NCBI RefSeq assembly: GCF_020515625.1
Contig: NZ_JAIWPJ010000001.1
Coordinates: 1,984,001 to 2,048,000 of the forward strand
Length of the DNA stretch: 64,000 nt
Direction: 5' to 3'
DNA from: Natrinema amylolyticum
GTDB taxonomy: Archaea > Halobacteriota > Halobacteria > Halobacteriales > Natrialbaceae
The notes below the pieces were generated by a model, which was given only the letters and a program-made list of their open reading frames with translations, was not told the origin of the DNA and did no database searches. Position numbers and translations under genes: made by a program. Each line of letters opens with the position of its first letter. Position 1 is the stretch's first letter. Below, piece after piece: positions 25,111 to 34,465 of this stretch.

Positions 25111-25232
25111 GGGCGACGCCGGCCTCGTTCCGCCCCTCGCCGCGAACCGAATCGGTCGGAGCCGTCGACCGCCCCGCCGTGCATGCATTCGCGACCGGAC
25201 ATGTTTTCTCCCTTCCCCCCGACGGTGTGGCT

Positions 25233-25700
25233 ATGCAGGCATCCATCGACGCCGTTCGCGTCGCGGGGACCCCCGAGGGACCGGTCCCGGTCGTCGTCCT
25301 CGCCGTCGAGGGCGAAAGCGACGTCGTGCCGATCTTCATCGGGTTCAGCGAGGCGACCAGTATCGCTCGCGGTCTCGAGGCCGAGGACATCGGGCGACCG
25401 CTGACCCACGACCTCCTGCTCGACGTCATGGAGGAACTGGGCAGCCGGATCGACCATATCGTCATCAACGAGATCGAGAAGCGCGGGGACGGCCAGGGCG
25501 GCACCTACATCGCCGACATCCACCTCGAGACGCCCCGCGGCGAGACGATCATCGACGCCCGACCGAGCGATTCGCTCGCGCTGGCCGCCCGGACGAACGC
25601 GGCGATCGAGATCACGGAGGATGTCTTCGAGGACAGCCGAGACGACAGCGAGAAGTTCGACGAACTCAAAGACATCCGCAACGTGTCGGGTGAGCTCTAG
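25233..25700 (+). CDS. Bifunctional nuclease family protein (DUF151)
   Basis: 155 residues. The family motif set is present: PVPVVVLAVEGESDVVPIFIG, EATSIARGLEAEDIGRPLTH, LLLDVMEELGSRI and the RPSDSLALAARTNAAIEI signature. DUF151/BFN proteins from some bacteria and plants have DNase/RNase activity; the archaeal role is not established. ATG 25233 was chosen because translation upstream lacks family sequence. The stop directly abuts the hisE ATG (25701), so they are co-translated. Confidence 0.93.
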   Translation: MQASIDAVRVAGTPEGPVPVVVLAVEGESDVVPIFIGFSEATSIARGLEAEDIGRPLTHDLLLDVMEELGSRIDHIVINEIEKRGDGQGGTYIADIHLETPRGETIIDARPSDSLALAARTNAAIEITEDVFEDSRDDSEKFDELKDIRNVSGEL

Positions 25701-25985
25701 ATGGACGACGTACTCGAGGAACTGTTCGCCGTCATCGAAGACCGGAAGGAAACGCTGCCCGAGGACTCCTACACCGCCTCGCTGTTCACCCACGAGAAAG
25801 GCGAGAACGAAGTGTTGGAGAAGCTCGGCGAGGAGACGACCGAACTCGTGCTGGCCGCGAAGGACGACGATCGCGAGGAGATCGCCCACGAGAGCGCGGA
25901 TATCGTCTACCACCTGCTCGTCCTGCTCGCGATGAAGGACATGGAGCTGTCGGACCTCGAGGCCGAGCTCGAGGCGCGGCGCTGA
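25701..25985 (+). CDS. hisE: Phosphoribosyl-ATP diphosphatase
   Basis: 94 residues, the second step of histidine synthesis: hydrolyses phosphoribosyl-ATP to phosphoribosyl-AMP and pyrophosphate. The MazG-like helical fold shows SYTASLFTHEKGENEVLEKLG, EETTELVLAAKDDDREE and HESADIVYHLLVLLAM, with the Glu/Asp metal ligands in E-x2-E...E-x2-D form. No other his gene is near except hisS 14 kb away, so the gene is dispersed, as is usual in archaea. Confidence 0.95.
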   Translation: MDDVLEELFAVIEDRKETLPEDSYTASLFTHEKGENEVLEKLGEETTELVLAAKDDDREEIAHESADIVYHLLVLLAMKDMELSDLEAELEARR

Positions 25986-26160
25986 CGCCGACTGCGGTTC
26001 GGACGCGATGTCGGACGCCGATGTCGGACGGGAGCTGTCGGCCGGGGCGATCGACAGTCGATCGCGAACGTGTACCTTCATTGTGGGGTAGGTTCCATAC
26101 ACACTCATTGTGATATCGACAGGTCGGTCGCCGCGCCGACCGCGAACGGAGTGAGTCCAC

Positions 26161-28728
26161 GTGTCCGACGCCACGCCCGACGAATCAGACGATGTGGACG
26201 GCGGAGCCGATTACCGGCAGGTTTCGTTCATCGTACTAGCGGCACTCGCACTCGTGCTGGCGGCCGCGTTCACGCCCGGAATGACCGGCGGCAGCGAGAG
26301 CGACTCGAGCCCCGGATTCGATGTCGACTGGGACGGAATCTTGCCGGACATCGATTTCACTCCGGATACCGATGGGAACACCGACGTCGACAGGCCCGAG
26401 GACGGCGGCGGCAGCGACGGCGAGCCCGGCGACGGGCCGGGCGGTGACTTCGACTGGCGGCGGTTACTCGAGTGGCTCAACCTCGATCGCGGCGACGATG
26501 ACATCGAGCCGCCGACGGAGACCGAGGAGCCGCAGTGCGTCATCATGCTGGATCGCGATCCGGTGCCCGGCAGCCAGCTCACGGCGACGGTCCGGTACGA
26601 GGGCGAACCGCTCGCCGAGACGCCGGTATGGTTCGACGAGCAGCGGGTCGGAGAGACGGACGAAATGGGACGGGTGACCGGTGAAGTGCCGTACGTCGAG
26701 GAGCTGGTCATCCGCGTCGGGGCGGGGACCGACGCGACGTGTCGCGCCGGGACGTCGACGTCGCTGACGTCGTCCATGACGACAGAGGCCGCGAGTCAGC
26801 AATCCGACGATAATCGACAGTCCGATGTCGACGCTCGGCAGTCAGGCGAAACGGAAACCGAGATCGGAGCAGTGCCAAGTGTGAGCCGCAGCATGCCGTC
26901 GGCGGCCGGGACGACATCGGCAGCCGTGACGACATCTGCGGCCGCGACGACGTCGGCGACATCGACGGTGTCGTCGGCAGCAACGGCATCGACGGCGTCG
27001 GCCGTCTCGCCGGTCTCGAGCGCTCCCGTCCTCGCGTCGTCGGTCACGCCCGTGGCGAACACGCAGGACGAGGCGACGGGGAACGCCACCGGAACCCACG
27101 CGGTCGACGGCGAGGTCGAGATCAACGTCGACGGCGACCCCTATCCGGGCGAGACGATCACCGTCGGTGCAGCAGTCGAAGACGTGCCGATGCGCGAGGC
27201 GACCGTCTCAGTCGACGGCACCGCCGTCGGGGAGACGGACGACGAGGGGCGGGCAGCGGTGACGGTGCCCGACGACGGCACCGACGCGTTCGAGGTCGAG
27301 GTCGCTCGCGGCGACTTCGCGGGAACGACGACGGTCGACATCCTGTTGCTCGAGGCCGCGTTTTCCCCCGACGGCATCGCGCCGGTTCCCGGCAGTCCCG
27401 GTGCCGTCGAGGCCACGATCAACGGCGAGCCGGTCGCGGGTGCCGCGGTGACCGTCGACGGCGAGGCGGTCGGGACGACCGACGCCGACGGTCGGCTGGC
27501 GACCGGACTGCCCCGAGATCCGACCGCGACGGTGACGGTCGGCACGGAGCGCCAGACCGCGAGCGTCTCGCTCGTCAGTGCCTACGGCGGGCCCGCGCTC
27601 CTGTTCTCGAGTCTCGTCGCCGGACTGGCAGTGCTCTCCTCTCGCCGGTACGGCCGACACGGGCCGATCGCCGTTCTGGGCGGGACGGCGGCGCTCGCCG
27701 CGGTGCTCATCGTGGAGGCGTTCTACGGGCAGCGGGCCGGGATCGCCGCACTCGGCGGCGTCTGTCTGCTCGGACTCGGCATCGGCCTGTCACGGTCCGA
27801 GCGGAGCCTGCCTGCTCCCAGCGTCCGCGACCGCCCCTCGTCACGGGACTGGCTGGACCGATTCACGTCTCGATTCGTCGCTCTCGCAATGGGTGTCGTC
27901 GACCGACTCGAGGTACTCCTCGAGCGGGCGCACGCGCTGGCCGGAGTCGTCAGCGAGTGGCTCCGATCGCTGCCGCGGTCCGGACGGGAGCTGTGGACGC
28001 GTTTCGCAGCCTGGTTGGGGACGCTTCCGGGGCGCATCCGGTCCGGGCTCGGGGCGGCGCTCGCGACCGCTCGAACGCTACCGATTCGGGCGGTCGCGGT
28101 GGGAATCGCGGCGATCCCGCTGATCGCGGGCGGCTACGCCGTCGACGATGTCCGAGGAGCGATCCTCGTCACCGTTGCGCTCGCCGTCGCCGGCGCGGTG
28201 GTGTTCCGCTCCGACGAGGAAGACGCCGAAACGGACGCGCGAGACCGCGGCACGGAGCCGGACGCGGACGCGGCGACGGCGAGAGAGCCGAGCCCCGAGA
28301 CGGACGGGATCCGCTCGTTCCGCGAGCTGTGGCGGGCGTTCGCACGCCGGGTCGCGCCGCGGCGCTGGCGAACGCGCACCCCCGGCGAGATCGAACGGCG
28401 CGCGCTCTCGGAGGGGTATCCCCGCGAGCCGGTTCGCGAACTGACGACCCTCTTCCGCGAGGTGGAGTACGGCGGGCGGTCCCGCTCGCCGAGCCGTCGC
28501 GAACGGGCGGCCGAGGCCTACGACGCGGTCGAACGCACTCGAGCGAACGTGACAGAAGCGGACGAAACGGTGACGGAAGCGGACGAAACGAGGACGGACG
28601 AGATGAAAGCAGACGCAACGGACGCAGATGGAACGGAGGCGGCCGAACGGGACGGAGACGGAACCCGATCGGCGTCGCCGACCGTACCGATCCGCGAACC
28701 GGAGCCCGACACGGAGGAGGAACCGTGA
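26161..28728 (+). CDS. Membrane protein with Ig-like repeats and C-terminal DUF4129 domain
   Basis: 855 residues from a GTG. One membrane segment lies near residues 20-38. An acidic Gly/Asp-rich linker and an Ig/transthyretin-like repeat follow (VRYEGEPLAETPVWFDEQRVGET). A long Ser/Thr/Ala spacer (about 205-300) is built from TTSAA-like units, then come two more Ig-like repeats (DEEGRAAVTVPDDG; DADGRLATGLPRD). Helices occupy about 475-545 and 640-680. The C-terminus reads PGEIERRALSEGYPREPVREL, typical of DUF4129. First gene of the MoxR/DUF58 cluster, with GTGA coupling to the next. The extracellular spacer suggests an envelope-linked assembly or sensing role. Confidence 0.85.
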   Translation: MSDATPDESDDVDGGADYRQVSFIVLAALALVLAAAFTPGMTGGSESDSSPGFDVDWDGILPDIDFTPDTDGNTDVDRPEDGGGSDGEPGDGPGGDFDWRRLLEWLNLDRGDDDIEPPTETEEPQCVIMLDRDPVPGSQLTATVRYEGEPLAETPVWFDEQRVGETDEMGRVTGEVPYVEELVIRVGAGTDATCRAGTSTSLTSSMTTEAASQQSDDNRQSDVDARQSGETETEIGAVPSVSRSMPSAAGTTSAAVTTSAAATTSATSTVSSAATASTASAVSPVSSAPVLASSVTPVANTQDEATGNATGTHAVDGEVEINVDGDPYPGETITVGAAVEDVPMREATVSVDGTAVGETDDEGRAAVTVPDDGTDAFEVEVARGDFAGTTTVDILLLEAAFSPDGIAPVPGSPGAVEATINGEPVAGAAVTVDGEAVGTTDADGRLATGLPRDPTATVTVGTERQTASVSLVSAYGGPALLFSSLVAGLAVLSSRRYGRHGPIAVLGGTAALAAVLIVEAFYGQRAGIAALGGVCLLGLGIGLSRSERSLPAPSVRDRPSSRDWLDRFTSRFVALAMGVVDRLEVLLERAHALAGVVSEWLRSLPRSGRELWTRFAAWLGTLPGRIRSGLGAALATARTLPIRAVAVGIAAIPLIAGGYAVDDVRGAILVTVALAVAGAVVFRSDEEDAETDARDRGTEPDADAATAREPSPETDGIRSFRELWRAFARRVAPRRWRTRTPGEIERRALSEGYPREPVRELTTLFREVEYGGRSRSPSRRERAAEAYDAVERTRANVTEADETVTEADETRTDEMKADATDADGTEAAERDGDGTRSASPTVPIREPEPDTEEEP

Positions 28729-29591
28729 GCCGGCGTCGGCAGATACTCGTCGCCCTGTTCGGGCTGGCGTTCGTCGCGATCGGGACGATCGTCGGCCTCA
28801 GCGGGTCCGGCGGATCTGACGGCGCCGGCGGCCTCGTCGTCCTGCTCGGGCTCGTCGCGCTCGGCCTCGGCCTCTGGAAGGTCCGCGGGTCGCTCGATAC
28901 GACGGCGAACGAGCCGGCAGTGCCCTGGGCGGCCGACGAACCGTTCGCGAACCCGGCTCCCGAGCGGACCGACCGCGACCCCGCCCTCTCGAGCGACGCG
29001 CTGGCCGGCGTGATCGAGACGGCCGGCGAGACGGCCCGCGATTCGGGCACCGTCGACGACGGCCTCGAAATCGTTCGGCCGGCGCTCCGGACGGCGCTGC
29101 TCGACGCCCTCGAGCAGGGCGGCCGATCGCGATCGGAGGCCGAGGCGGCGCTCGCGGACGGAACCTGGACCGACGATCCGGTCGCCGCCAGCGTCCTCGC
29201 GGCGGAGATCGAGCCGCCGGTCCGGTCGTTCCGCGAGCGCGTTCGAGCGTGGCTGTACCCCGAACGCGTCGTGCGACGGCGGGCCCGCCGGGCGACGAGT
29301 GCGGTCGCCGAGGCGGCCGACGACGCCCTGCCGACGGTGCCGGGCCAGACCGCCCCGCGGACCGTCCCGGTTCTCAAACCCCGCCTCGAGGACCTCCAGC
29401 GGGGGGCGGACGGCCGTCTTCAGCGGGCCGTCGAGCCGCGGGCGACCGCTCGCGGACCGCAGCCCGTTCGGCCGCGAGTCGGGGGCGACGCCGAGCGGAA
29501 GGACGAGGAGCGAACCGACGGCACTCGAGAAGATGATGACGAACGAGTCGACGCTACCCGAGACGGGGGCCGAGAGGTGACCGACGCGTGA
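28725..29591 (+). CDS. Membrane protein of MoxR/DUF58 cluster (DUF7269-like)
   Basis: 288 residues from GTG 28725, which overlaps the previous stop as GTGA. Two hydrophobic segments near the N-terminus (ILVALFGLAFVAIGTIVGL and GLVVLLGLVALGLGLW) are followed by a soluble region with ALRTALLDALEQGGRSRSEAE, VAASVLAAEI and RVRAWLYPERVVRRRARRA. The tail is very charged (Asp, Glu, Arg). It resembles the family listed as DUF7269, found between DUF4129 and DUF58 genes in haloarchaea. No catalytic motif is seen; a scaffold role is possible. Its 3' end overlaps the DUF58 start. Confidence 0.8.
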   Translation: MSRRRQILVALFGLAFVAIGTIVGLSGSGGSDGAGGLVVLLGLVALGLGLWKVRGSLDTTANEPAVPWAADEPFANPAPERTDRDPALSSDALAGVIETAGETARDSGTVDDGLEIVRPALRTALLDALEQGGRSRSEAEAALADGTWTDDPVAASVLAAEIEPPVRSFRERVRAWLYPERVVRRRARRATSAVAEAADDALPTVPGQTAPRTVPVLKPRLEDLQRGADGRLQRAVEPRATARGPQPVRPRVGGDAERKDEERTDGTREDDDERVDATRDGGREVTDA

Positions 29592-31177
29592 TCGACCGAC
29601 GGGTGCGCTGGCGCGGGGCCATCGCCGCGACGATCGCGCTCGCGGTCGCCGGAATCGCCGACGGAAACCCCGTCCTCCTGCTCGGTGCGATCATCCCGCT
29701 CGTCTTCGTCGCCTACGGCTCGCTGTCCCGCGTTCGGGTCCCCGACGAACTCGTCGCGACCAGGTCGGTGACGCCGACGCCCGCACCGCCCGGCCAACCG
29801 GTCACCGTCACTCTCGAGGTGACCAACGGCTCCGACCGGACGATCACGGACCTCCGGGTCGCCGACGGCGTCCCCGCGTCGATCGCCGTCCTCGAGGGGT
29901 CGCCCCGCGCCGGCGCGACGCTCGAGCCCGGCGACAGCCTCACGCTGGAGTACGTCGTCGTGGCCCGTCACGGCGAGTACGACTTCGAGCCGCCCCAGTG
30001 TCGCGTCCGCGGGCTCGGCGCGAGCGCGACGGCGACGACGGCGCTGTCGATATCCGGCGATCGCTCGATCGTCTGTCGACTCGACGCCGACGCGCCGCCG
30101 ATCGAGGAGGACGGATCGAAGCGCGTCGGACAGCTCACGACCGACGACCCCGGCGAGGGGATCTCGTTTCACTCGATTCGGGAGTACCACCCGGACGACC
30201 CCGCCGACCGCATCGACTGGCGACACTACGCGAAACGCGGGACGCTCGCGACGGTCAACTACGAACGGCAGGTCTCGGCGACCGTCGTGCTGGTCGTCGA
30301 CGCGCGACCCGCGAACCGCGTCGTCACCGGCCGCGGTCGGCCGACCGCCGTCGAATACGGGACCTACGCCGCGACCCGTGCGCTGTCGGACCTGCTCGAC
30401 CGCGGCCACGACGTCGGCGTCGCCGTCATCGGAACGGACGGCCCCGGCCCCGCCGGCTGCCACTGGCTCGAGCCCGCGAGCGGATCGGCACAGCGAACGC
30501 GCGCGCTCGAACTCCTCCGGCGGGTAGCGGACGAGGCGGCGGCCGACCGCGGGTCGAGCACGCACCGGTCCGGCGTCGGCGGACAGGGCCGGACGACGCG
30601 TCAGGTCCGGAAGGTGCTCGAACTCGCATCGACGAACGCACAGCTCGCGCTGTTCTCGCCCGTCCTCGACGATCCGCCCGTGGACGCGGTCGAGACATGG
30701 CGGGGCGCGGGGCTGCCGGTCGTCCTCCTCTCTCCCGATATCGTCCCGGAAAACACCGTCAGCGGCCAGTACGAACAGACGCGGCGGCGAACCCGGCTGG
30801 CCCGCTGTCAGGCCGCCGGCGCGCGCACGGTCGACTGGCGGCGCGGCACGCCGCTGCCGCTGATCATCGAGCGCGCCTTCGCAGCCGACGCGCGGCTCTC
30901 GAGCGGTCGATTGACTGGGGGCAGTGCCGGCACCTCGAGCGCTGGGAGCGGGGGGAGCAGTGGAGAAGGGTGGAGCGGCGGTCCGAGCGACGGGAGCGAC
31001 GGGAGCGACGGGTGGGACGGCGAACGCGACTCGAGCACGACCGGACGCGCCGAAGACGCGAGCGACCCGACGCGGGCGGATAGAAATGCGGCGGGGATCG
31101 AGACGGACGGCGGCCCGGACGACCGGCCCGGGTCGCCCCCGACCGCCGACCCGCAGCGACGAGGAGGTGACGAGTAG
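29588..31177 (+). CDS. DUF58 domain protein, cluster 1
   Basis: 529 residues, GTG start overlapping the previous stop by 4 bp. Two N-terminal hydrophobic segments are followed by an Ig-like region (PGQPVTVTLEVTNGSDRTI). The DUF58 signature IREYHPDDPADRIDWRHYAK sits near residue 200, followed by a von Willebrand A-like fold (TVVLVVDARP). The C-terminus is Gly/Ser-rich and disordered. DUF58 proteins partner MoxR AAA+ ATPases in putative chaperone or metal-insertion systems. Family members elsewhere are about 300-450 residues, so the tail is an extension. Confidence 0.9.
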   Translation: MIDRRVRWRGAIAATIALAVAGIADGNPVLLLGAIIPLVFVAYGSLSRVRVPDELVATRSVTPTPAPPGQPVTVTLEVTNGSDRTITDLRVADGVPASIAVLEGSPRAGATLEPGDSLTLEYVVVARHGEYDFEPPQCRVRGLGASATATTALSISGDRSIVCRLDADAPPIEEDGSKRVGQLTTDDPGEGISFHSIREYHPDDPADRIDWRHYAKRGTLATVNYERQVSATVVLVVDARPANRVVTGRGRPTAVEYGTYAATRALSDLLDRGHDVGVAVIGTDGPGPAGCHWLEPASGSAQRTRALELLRRVADEAAADRGSSTHRSGVGGQGRTTRQVRKVLELASTNAQLALFSPVLDDPPVDAVETWRGAGLPVVLLSPDIVPENTVSGQYEQTRRRTRLARCQAAGARTVDWRRGTPLPLIIERAFAADARLSSGRLTGGSAGTSSAGSGGSSGEGWSGGPSDGSDGSDGWDGERDSSTTGRAEDASDPTRADRNAAGIETDGGPDDRPGSPPTADPQRRGGDE

Positions 31178-32626
31178 ATGTCCCTCGCCGGACCGCGCCT
31201 CGATCGGCCGTCCGCGATCGGCGACGAGGGGCGAGCGCGAGCGGCGAGCCTCTGGATCGCCAGCCTGATCGTCGTCGCCATCGTCGCCGTCGTCGGGTTC
31301 GAGATCGGCGAGCCGTCGCTGTTGCCGACACTCGGCCTGATCGTCGGACTGACCGTCGCGGGGATAGGCCTGCTCGAGCGGGACGGGTTCGTCAGTCTGG
31401 TCGTGGCCCACACGTTCCTGCTGACGTTCGGGACGGCGTTCGCGCTGCTCGTGCTCGCGGCCCCGTTCGTCACTCGAGTCGGCATCGCCGCGAGCGGCTG
31501 TGCGCTCGCGCTCGCGGGGATCGCGGCCGCCTGGGCCGATATCGGCGGTGACGGGCTGGGATCGGCCGCTGGGGGCAGCGTGATCAGCTACGCCTCGATG
31601 CTGTGCTCGGCCGTGCTGGGAACGTTCCTGGCGGCCGTCGGCTACTTCGGCTGGCGGGTCTTGACCGGCATAATCGGGTTTTCGACGCCGATCGCGTCCG
31701 CGGCCGGCTTCCTCCTGATCGTCGCCGGGACCGCCGGCGTCGTTCGGCTGTCGCTGCGGTGGCTCCCGATTCGGCAGTTGACGCCGCGGGACCGCCGCCC
31801 GGCGGTCGAGCGGCGGCTCGCCGTCGTCCGGCGACGCCTGCTGTATGCGGTCGTGGGGTCGATCGGCGCGCTCGTCGGTATCGGGGCCCTCGCGCTGGCG
31901 GGCCTCCACACCGTACTGACGAGCGTCCCGTTGCTCGCGGGGGCGCTCGCGTCGCTGTCCTCGCCGCTGCTCGTCTGGCCGATCGTCGCCGTCGGCGCGG
32001 TGAGCCTTCTCGCCGGCGCGGTCGCGTTCCTGCTCCGACGGACGACCCGCGACGTCACCGCCCGGACGACGCGGCGGACCGCCGCGGTCGTCGTCGGCGT
32101 CGTCCTCTCCCTGCCGTTCCTGCTCGGACTGGTGCTCCTCGTCACGGGTGCCGGAATCACCCTCGGCCCCGTGCTGATCGGAATGGCCCTCGTCATCGCG
32201 CTGGTACTGGGACCGCTCGCGTTCCTGGTCCTGGTCGGGACCGGTGCCCTCAGCGTCGAACTCGGCCTGCTCCCCGCGCGGGCCACCGGGCCGGCGGTCG
32301 CCGCGACGGGACTCGTCGTGACCGCCATCGGCATGGGTCGCGCCAACCCGCTCATCGTCTTCGCCTGCATCGCCGGCGCGGTCCTCGTCTGGGACAGCGC
32401 GACGTTCGGCCTCGGACTGACGGCCGAACTCGGCCACCTCCCCGAGACTCGCCGGATCGAACTCTTCCACGGTGCCGTCGCCGTCGGCGTCGCGATCGGT
32501 GCCGTCGCTCTCGTCACCGGCCTCGAGGTGCTCCGCGCCGGCCTCTTCGCGGGCGGCGGCGCGGCCGGCGGTGCGGCCGTCGTCGCGCTCGGTGCGTTGC
32601 TCCTGTTGCTCCCGTTGCGGGGGTAG
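31178..32626 (+). CDS. Polytopic membrane protein, DUF7519-like
   Basis: 482 residues with about 11-12 hydrophobic segments, beginning at SLWIASLIVVAIVAVVGF and continuing in pairs to the C-terminus (GAAGGAAVVALGALLLLLPL). A conserved basic loop (RWLPIRQLTPRDRRPAVERRL) separates two halves. It probably belongs to the haloarchaeal family listed as DUF7519, always found in DUF58/MoxR clusters. There are no transport motifs. The ATG follows the DUF58 stop directly. Confidence 0.85.
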   Translation: MSLAGPRLDRPSAIGDEGRARAASLWIASLIVVAIVAVVGFEIGEPSLLPTLGLIVGLTVAGIGLLERDGFVSLVVAHTFLLTFGTAFALLVLAAPFVTRVGIAASGCALALAGIAAAWADIGGDGLGSAAGGSVISYASMLCSAVLGTFLAAVGYFGWRVLTGIIGFSTPIASAAGFLLIVAGTAGVVRLSLRWLPIRQLTPRDRRPAVERRLAVVRRRLLYAVVGSIGALVGIGALALAGLHTVLTSVPLLAGALASLSSPLLVWPIVAVGAVSLLAGAVAFLLRRTTRDVTARTTRRTAAVVVGVVLSLPFLLGLVLLVTGAGITLGPVLIGMALVIALVLGPLAFLVLVGTGALSVELGLLPARATGPAVAATGLVVTAIGMGRANPLIVFACIAGAVLVWDSATFGLGLTAELGHLPETRRIELFHGAVAVGVAIGAVALVTGLEVLRAGLFAGGGAAGGAAVVALGALLLLLPLRG

Positions 32627-32710
32627 GGAACGCGATCGATCCCGACCGCGGACGACTCCGGCTCGGAGTCGATGGGGAGGGTTCTTGAGTATCTAGACTC
32701 ACTGTCGTGT

Positions 32711-33964
32711 ATGGACGAGACGAACGTGACGCCCGACGACGCCGCACGCACCGTCCGGCGCGTCGTCGAACGCATCGAAGAGGCCGCGGTCGTCGACCGA
32801 GAGGTCCTCCACGCAATGCTGTCGGCGACCCTGGCCCGCGGGCACGTCCTGCTCGAGGACGTGCCCGGAACGGGCAAGACGGTCACCGCGCGCGTGATCG
32901 CCGAGGCGATGGGCCTGGAGTTCACGCGGATCCAGTTCACGCCGGACTTGTTGCCCTCGGACGTGACCGGGTCGACGATCTACGACGACCAGACCGGCGA
33001 GTTCGAGTTCGCGGAAGGGCCGGTCTTCACGAACGTCGTCCTCGCCGACGAGATCAATCGCGCGCCGCCGAAGACCCAGGCCGCGCTGCTCGAGGCCATG
33101 GAGGAGAGACAGGTCAGCGTCGACGGCACGACCTACGACCTGCCGGAGCCGTTCCTGGTCGTCGCGACTCAGAATCCGATCGAACAGGAGGGAACGTTCC
33201 GGCTGCCCGAGGCCCAGCGCGACCGCTTCAGCGTCAAGACCTCGCTCGGTTATCCCGACCTCGAGGGCGAGATGGGGCTGCTCGAGCGCCGGGCGAACCG
33301 CCGATCGCTCTCGCCGAGCGTCGATCCGGTCGTCAGTCCGGACGCGGTCCGCCTCCTGCAGAACCTGACGGAGGGGGTCACCGTCGACGAGAAGGTCCGC
33401 CGCTACATCGTCGAGATCGCGCGGAAGACGCGGGCGGACCAGCGGGCCGAGATCGGCGTCTCGCCTCGAGGCGTCCAGCGCGTCTTCGAGGCGGCCCGCG
33501 CCGCGGCGCTCATCGACGGCCGGTCGTACGTGACGCCGGACGACATCAAACGGCTCGCAGAGCCGACGATGGCCCACCGGATCGTGCTCACGACCGAGGC
33601 GACCGTCGAGGGGGTCGACGGGAGCGCCGTCGTCCGCCACGCGGTGAACGCGGTCGACGTGCCCGCGGTCGCGCCGGGAGCGGACGACCCCGAACCGGCG
33701 ATCGATTCCGGGACCGAATCGGTGACCGCGAACGGTGACGATCCCGGCTCCACGTCCGATACCGAATCGGCGGATTCGCGAGGCGACGACCCCGAAGCTG
33801 AACGGGCGGATCCGCGAAGCGACGGTCCGGATTCCACGGTGAGTCCCGATCCGGACGCCGCACGCGATGAATCCGCCGATCGCGACTCCGATCCCGACTC
33901 CGACCCTGACTCCGACTCGAGCAACGGGCGCGACCGGCAGGACGATCCGTGGGGCGACGACTGA
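32711..33964 (+). CDS. MoxR-type AAA+ ATPase, cluster 1
   Basis: 417 residues. Walker A LLEDVPGTGKTVTARV, GPVFTNVVLADEINRAPPKTQ (Walker B), VATQNPIEQEGTFRLPEAQRDRF (sensor 1) and SPRGVQRVFEAAR (sensor 2) define MoxR. Residues after about 325 form a low-complexity Asp/Ser/Glu tail with SDPDSDPDSD-type repeats. ATG 32711 is preferred; 13 codons upstream add nothing family-like. MoxR usually opens such operons, but here it closes the cluster, after the polytopic protein, with its own 84-bp spacer. Confidence 0.93.
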   Translation: MDETNVTPDDAARTVRRVVERIEEAAVVDREVLHAMLSATLARGHVLLEDVPGTGKTVTARVIAEAMGLEFTRIQFTPDLLPSDVTGSTIYDDQTGEFEFAEGPVFTNVVLADEINRAPPKTQAALLEAMEERQVSVDGTTYDLPEPFLVVATQNPIEQEGTFRLPEAQRDRFSVKTSLGYPDLEGEMGLLERRANRRSLSPSVDPVVSPDAVRLLQNLTEGVTVDEKVRRYIVEIARKTRADQRAEIGVSPRGVQRVFEAARAAALIDGRSYVTPDDIKRLAEPTMAHRIVLTTEATVEGVDGSAVVRHAVNAVDVPAVAPGADDPEPAIDSGTESVTANGDDPGSTSDTESADSRGDDPEAERADPRSDGPDSTVSPDPDAARDESADRDSDPDSDPDSDSSNGRDRQDDPWGDD

Positions 33965-34051
33965 GCCGGTCGCTACGAGTGCGGCGGCCGCGCGATGCTT
34001 GCAACCGCCCGTGGTAGGTTGATGCCGCCCGGTAATGAGGGATCTCGTGTC

Positions 34052-34399
34052 ATGGCACTGCAACAGCTCGAGCACGCTGACGACCACATGCAGGAGTGTA
34101 TCGACAACTGCCTCGAGGCCGCCCAGGTCTGCGAGTGGTGTGCGGACGCCTGTGCGGGCGAGGGCGAAGGGATGGCTCGCTGCATCCGGCTCTGTCGAGA
34201 CGTGGCTGACATCGCCTCGCTGCACGCGCGATTCATGGCCCGCAACTCGGGGTATCATCAGGAACTGGGCGAACTCTGTGCTGACCTCTGCGAGGAGTGC
34301 GCCGAGGAGTGCGAACAACACGACCACGAGCACTGCCAGGCCTGCGCCGAGATCCTGCCGGAGTGTGCCGAGAGCTGTCGGGAGATGGCTTCGGCCTGA
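34052..34399 (+). CDS. Four-helix Cys-rich copper-storage-type protein (DUF326)
   Basis: 115 residues with 15 Cys, mostly as C-x3-C or C-x2-C pairs along helices: ECIDNCLEAAQVCEWCADAC, RCIRLCRDVADIA, LCADLCEECAEECEQ, HCQACAEILPECAESC. This matches the DUF326/Csp family, whose members bind many Cu(I) ions in the core of a four-helix bundle. The His-rich loop HDHEH may help entry. No Tat or Sec signal, so it is cytosolic (Csp3-like). ATG 34052 follows the upstream in-frame start with better family fit. Confidence 0.9.
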   Translation: MALQQLEHADDHMQECIDNCLEAAQVCEWCADACAGEGEGMARCIRLCRDVADIASLHARFMARNSGYHQELGELCADLCEECAEECEQHDHEHCQACAEILPECAESCREMASA

Positions 34400-34451
34400 G
34401 AAGCGCGTTGCGAGCGGCCGCGGGGCGGAACGAGAGCGATCCGAACGTCAC

Positions 34452-34457
34452 TTTTTT
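34452..34457. terminator. T-tract between convergent genes
   Basis: T6 after a GC-rich stretch, 52 bp after the DUF326 stop and just past the end of the DUF5518 gene coming the other way. It fits archaeal U-tract termination on the plus strand. Confidence 0.4.
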
Positions 34458-34465
34458 CGGCCCAC

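Noticed and set aside
14381-25232. Island bounded by integrase, att sites or tRNA
   Set aside because: I saw no integrase, transposase, tRNA or flanking direct repeat at either edge, so no mobile-element boundaries are claimed.
29420-32470. 1016-codon open frame on the minus strand
   Set aside because: It lies antisense to DUF58 and the polytopic membrane gene, is Arg/Gly/Asp-rich without motifs, and is a GC-driven shadow.
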